From: a virus
IMG/VR virus record: IMGVR_UViG_3300025120_000216
Span: 1-35,751 of that record
Length of the DNA: 35,751 bases
Strand: one strand, 5' to 3'
This document shows, in pieces, positions 34,022-35,751 of the stretch. A program made the translations under genes and the position numbers. The notes beneath the pieces were generated by a model. That model was not told the origin of the DNA. It searched no databases and saw only the letters and a list, made by a program, of their open reading frames with translations. Every line of letters begins with the position of its first letter. The stretch's first letter is position 1.

Positions 34022-35751
34022 GTGGCAACAATTAAAATTACTGGCGACGAAGTACAGATAGACGACATAGCAACGGAAACTACACAAGCCAAATTGCTTA
34101 CTGCAATGGGCGGTGCTGCAGGTGCATCTAAGGGTTTTAGCGGCTCTATGAACGATGCAGCTAAAGGCACAAATCTTGCAAGCAAGGCGTTAAATGCATT
34201 TGGATCAGTAGCAACAGGAACCGGTAAATCACTTGTAGATATATCAGGTGCTATATTTGACGGTAGTGCAAGGGTTAGTTCAGCAACAGATGCACTTGCA
34301 AAAAACTTCACTGGCGGTTTAGGAGGTGCAGTTACAGCTTCTGCTAAAACACTATTTGCAGGCGCTGAATCATATGTAGATACTTTTAGAAAAATTTCAA
34401 CATCAGGCGGCGGTTTTGCAGGCGACATTTTTGAAATGAAGAACTCTGCGGCACAAGCAAGAATGACACTTGATGAGTTTGCAGGAGCTATTATGAATAA
34501 TAGTACTGACCTAGCGGCAATGGGCGGCACTGTTAGTAAAGGTGCAAGACAGTTTTCAGACTTTACAAAATCATTTTATGAACAAACTGATGGATCAGCA
34601 CAGTCACTAATGGCTTTGGGTATGAGTACTAATGAAATAAATGAAGCACTGATGGATCAAATGAAGACCAACAGACGTTTAGATTTTCAAGATCAAGCAA
34701 CTAGATCAATGGCGATGGCTGCAACAAAGTCTCTGGCATTTGAAATGGATGAAGTTGCAAAACTTACAGGTAAAAGCAAAGATCAGTTAAAACAAGAGAT
34801 GGAAGCATCTGCAAGAAAAGGACAAGTAGAAGCAAAATTTAGAGAAATTGAAATGCGTGAAGGGCCTGCAGCTGCAGCCGCGGCAAGAAATGCATACAAT
34901 ATGGCATTAACAAGTGCAAGTAAAGCAGGACCAGATGCAATCGCTGCACTAGAAGAAACATTTGTACTAGGTGGAATTGCAGGCGAACAAGCACGTAAAG
35001 GTGCAGTTGCATTAGGTAGTAGTTTTGATGAACTTCAAGCAGTTGCAAGAACAGCGGCAAGTGCAACAGCAGGTAATGCTGCAACACTTATGGAACAAAC
35101 AAAATCTATGGGGGCACAATTTGAAACTGCATTAGTTGCAAGAATAAACGAACCAGGATTTTTAGGACAAGCAAAACTTGCATCTGCAGGTAATGACTTT
35201 GGTCAAGCGGCTGCATCATTATTAGTAAGTGCAGGAAATTTAGAAACAGCTATTGGCAAAGGCGGCAAAAAAGCTGCACAAGACGAACAAGTGCTGAAAG
35301 ATACTACAGGCGGCAACACAACAAAAATGGTGAATGCATTAGATCTTTCAATGAAAGATTTGACCGCACAACTTAACGAAGATTTATTAGGAAAAGGTAA
35401 AGCAATAGATGCGTTAGCAGGAGAAGCAAGAAAAGCTGCTGATGCTGTATCAAAATTTCAATCAAGCGGCGGAGCTCGAACAGTTACAAAAGAACTAACA
35501 GATGCTTTAAAAAATACACTAGGTATAGCTGATGCAGTTGAAGGGTCTAATGTAGAAGGCACTGAAGACCAGAAAACAGCTATGGGTGACGTAAGTAAAG
35601 TCCTTGACTCAATGGAAGGTGCAGATGCAGAACAAACAAAAGCAATTTATGCATTAATGGGCATATTAGCTGATGCACAACAAGGACCTGAATACGCAGA
35701 AGCTATAGTAAATGCTGCTAAAGAAAGCGGCAATGATCTAGCAACAACCAT
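34022..35751 (+). CDS. Tail tape-measure candidate, Ala-rich (C-terminus cut by window end)
   Basis: An open frame of 576 codons begins at GTG (34022) behind AAGGGA and continues past the window end. An in-frame stop at 33995 limits any earlier start. The protein is Ala/Gly/Lys-rich, mostly helical with few aromatic residues: IKITGDEVQIDDIATETTQA, GAAGASKGFSGSMNDAAKGT, FEMDEVAKLTGKSKDQLKQE and LMEQTKSMGAQFETALVARI. Such long helical, low-complexity proteins behind baseplate hub genes are usually tape-measure proteins that fill the tail tube and set its length (gp29 in T4). No hydrolase domain is visible in the part present. A different long structural protein is possible. Confidence 0.6.
   Translation, partial: MATIKITGDEVQIDDIATETTQAKLLTAMGGAAGASKGFSGSMNDAAKGTNLASKALNAFGSVATGTGKSLVDISGAIFDGSARVSSATDALAKNFTGGLGGAVTASAKTLFAGAESYVDTFRKISTSGGGFAGDIFEMKNSAAQARMTLDEFAGAIMNNSTDLAAMGGTVSKGARQFSDFTKSFYEQTDGSAQSLMALGMSTNEINEALMDQMKTNRRLDFQDQATRSMAMAATKSLAFEMDEVAKLTGKSKDQLKQEMEASARKGQVEAKFREIEMREGPAAAAAARNAYNMALTSASKAGPDAIAALEETFVLGGIAGEQARKGAVALGSSFDELQAVARTAASATAGNAATLMEQTKSMGAQFETALVARINEPGFLGQAKLASAGNDFGQAAASLLVSAGNLETAIGKGGKKAAQDEQVLKDTTGGNTTKMVNALDLSMKDLTAQLNEDLLGKGKAIDALAGEARKAADAVSKFQSSGGARTVTKELTDALKNTLGIADAVEGSNVEGTEDQKTAMGDVSKVLDSMEGADAEQTKAIYALMGILADAQQGPEYAEAIVNAAKESGNDLATT

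Noticed and set aside
33979-34530. A 183-aa minus-strand open frame
   Set aside because: It is the mirror of the Ala-rich tape-measure candidate; its Pro/Ala-rich product reflects the codon bias of that gene.

Overview
This window is a structural and recombination segment of a marine T4-like myovirus genome. The evidence is a set of contractile-tail baseplate genes (gp6, gp25, gp5-type spike, gp53 and a gp48-type cap) next to the phage late sigma factor gp55 and the gp47/gp46 recombination nuclease. Late promoters of the T4 type (cores ATAAATAC or TATAAATA) precede the virion genes. The base composition is very AT-rich, as in phages of SAR11 (Pelagibacter) and of low-GC picocyanobacteria. The host cannot be fixed from the sequence alone; no photosynthesis genes are present.

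Layout. On the minus strand, reading from 26624 down to 1, lies the baseplate and tail-fibre operon: gp48-like tube cap, gp53, an 855-aa hub protein (gp27-like candidate), a gp5-like spike without lysozyme, gp25, gp6, a 4,999-aa giant baseplate/adhesin protein, a 204-aa structural protein, and a tail-collar fibre protein cut by the window start. Several neighbours overlap by 1 nt (TAATG), which suggests translational coupling.

From 26654 to 31321, on the plus strand, lies an early/middle-type module. Two near-consensus sigma70 promoters precede gp55 and gp47. The order is gp55, gp47, gp46, two small unknown proteins and a GIY-YIG endonuclease. The 521-nt stretch 31322-31842 has no supported gene. 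It is less AT-rich, rich in hairpins, and may encode a structured RNA.

From 31810 to the end, late genes resume. A 354-aa plus-strand protein has an N-terminus like the T4 capsid-targeting peptide and hydrophobic segments, so it may be an internal head protein. A minus-strand pair follows: a 66-aa protein and a gp26-like hub-assembly protein with two CxxC pairs. A long Ala-rich plus-strand protein, a tape-measure candidate, runs off the window end. The last two units diverge from a 66-nt region holding late promoters in both directions.

How it works together (inference): host sigma70 RNA polymerase transcribes gp55 and the gp47/46 nuclease. gp55 then directs polymerase to the ATAAATA-type promoters, turning on the hub, wedge, spike, giant adhesin, fibre and head-protein genes. 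The most unusual elements are the giant protein, whose FG-GAP-like blades look like a seven-bladed propeller split by a ~600-residue insertion; the candidate RNA locus; and the putative ejected head protein.
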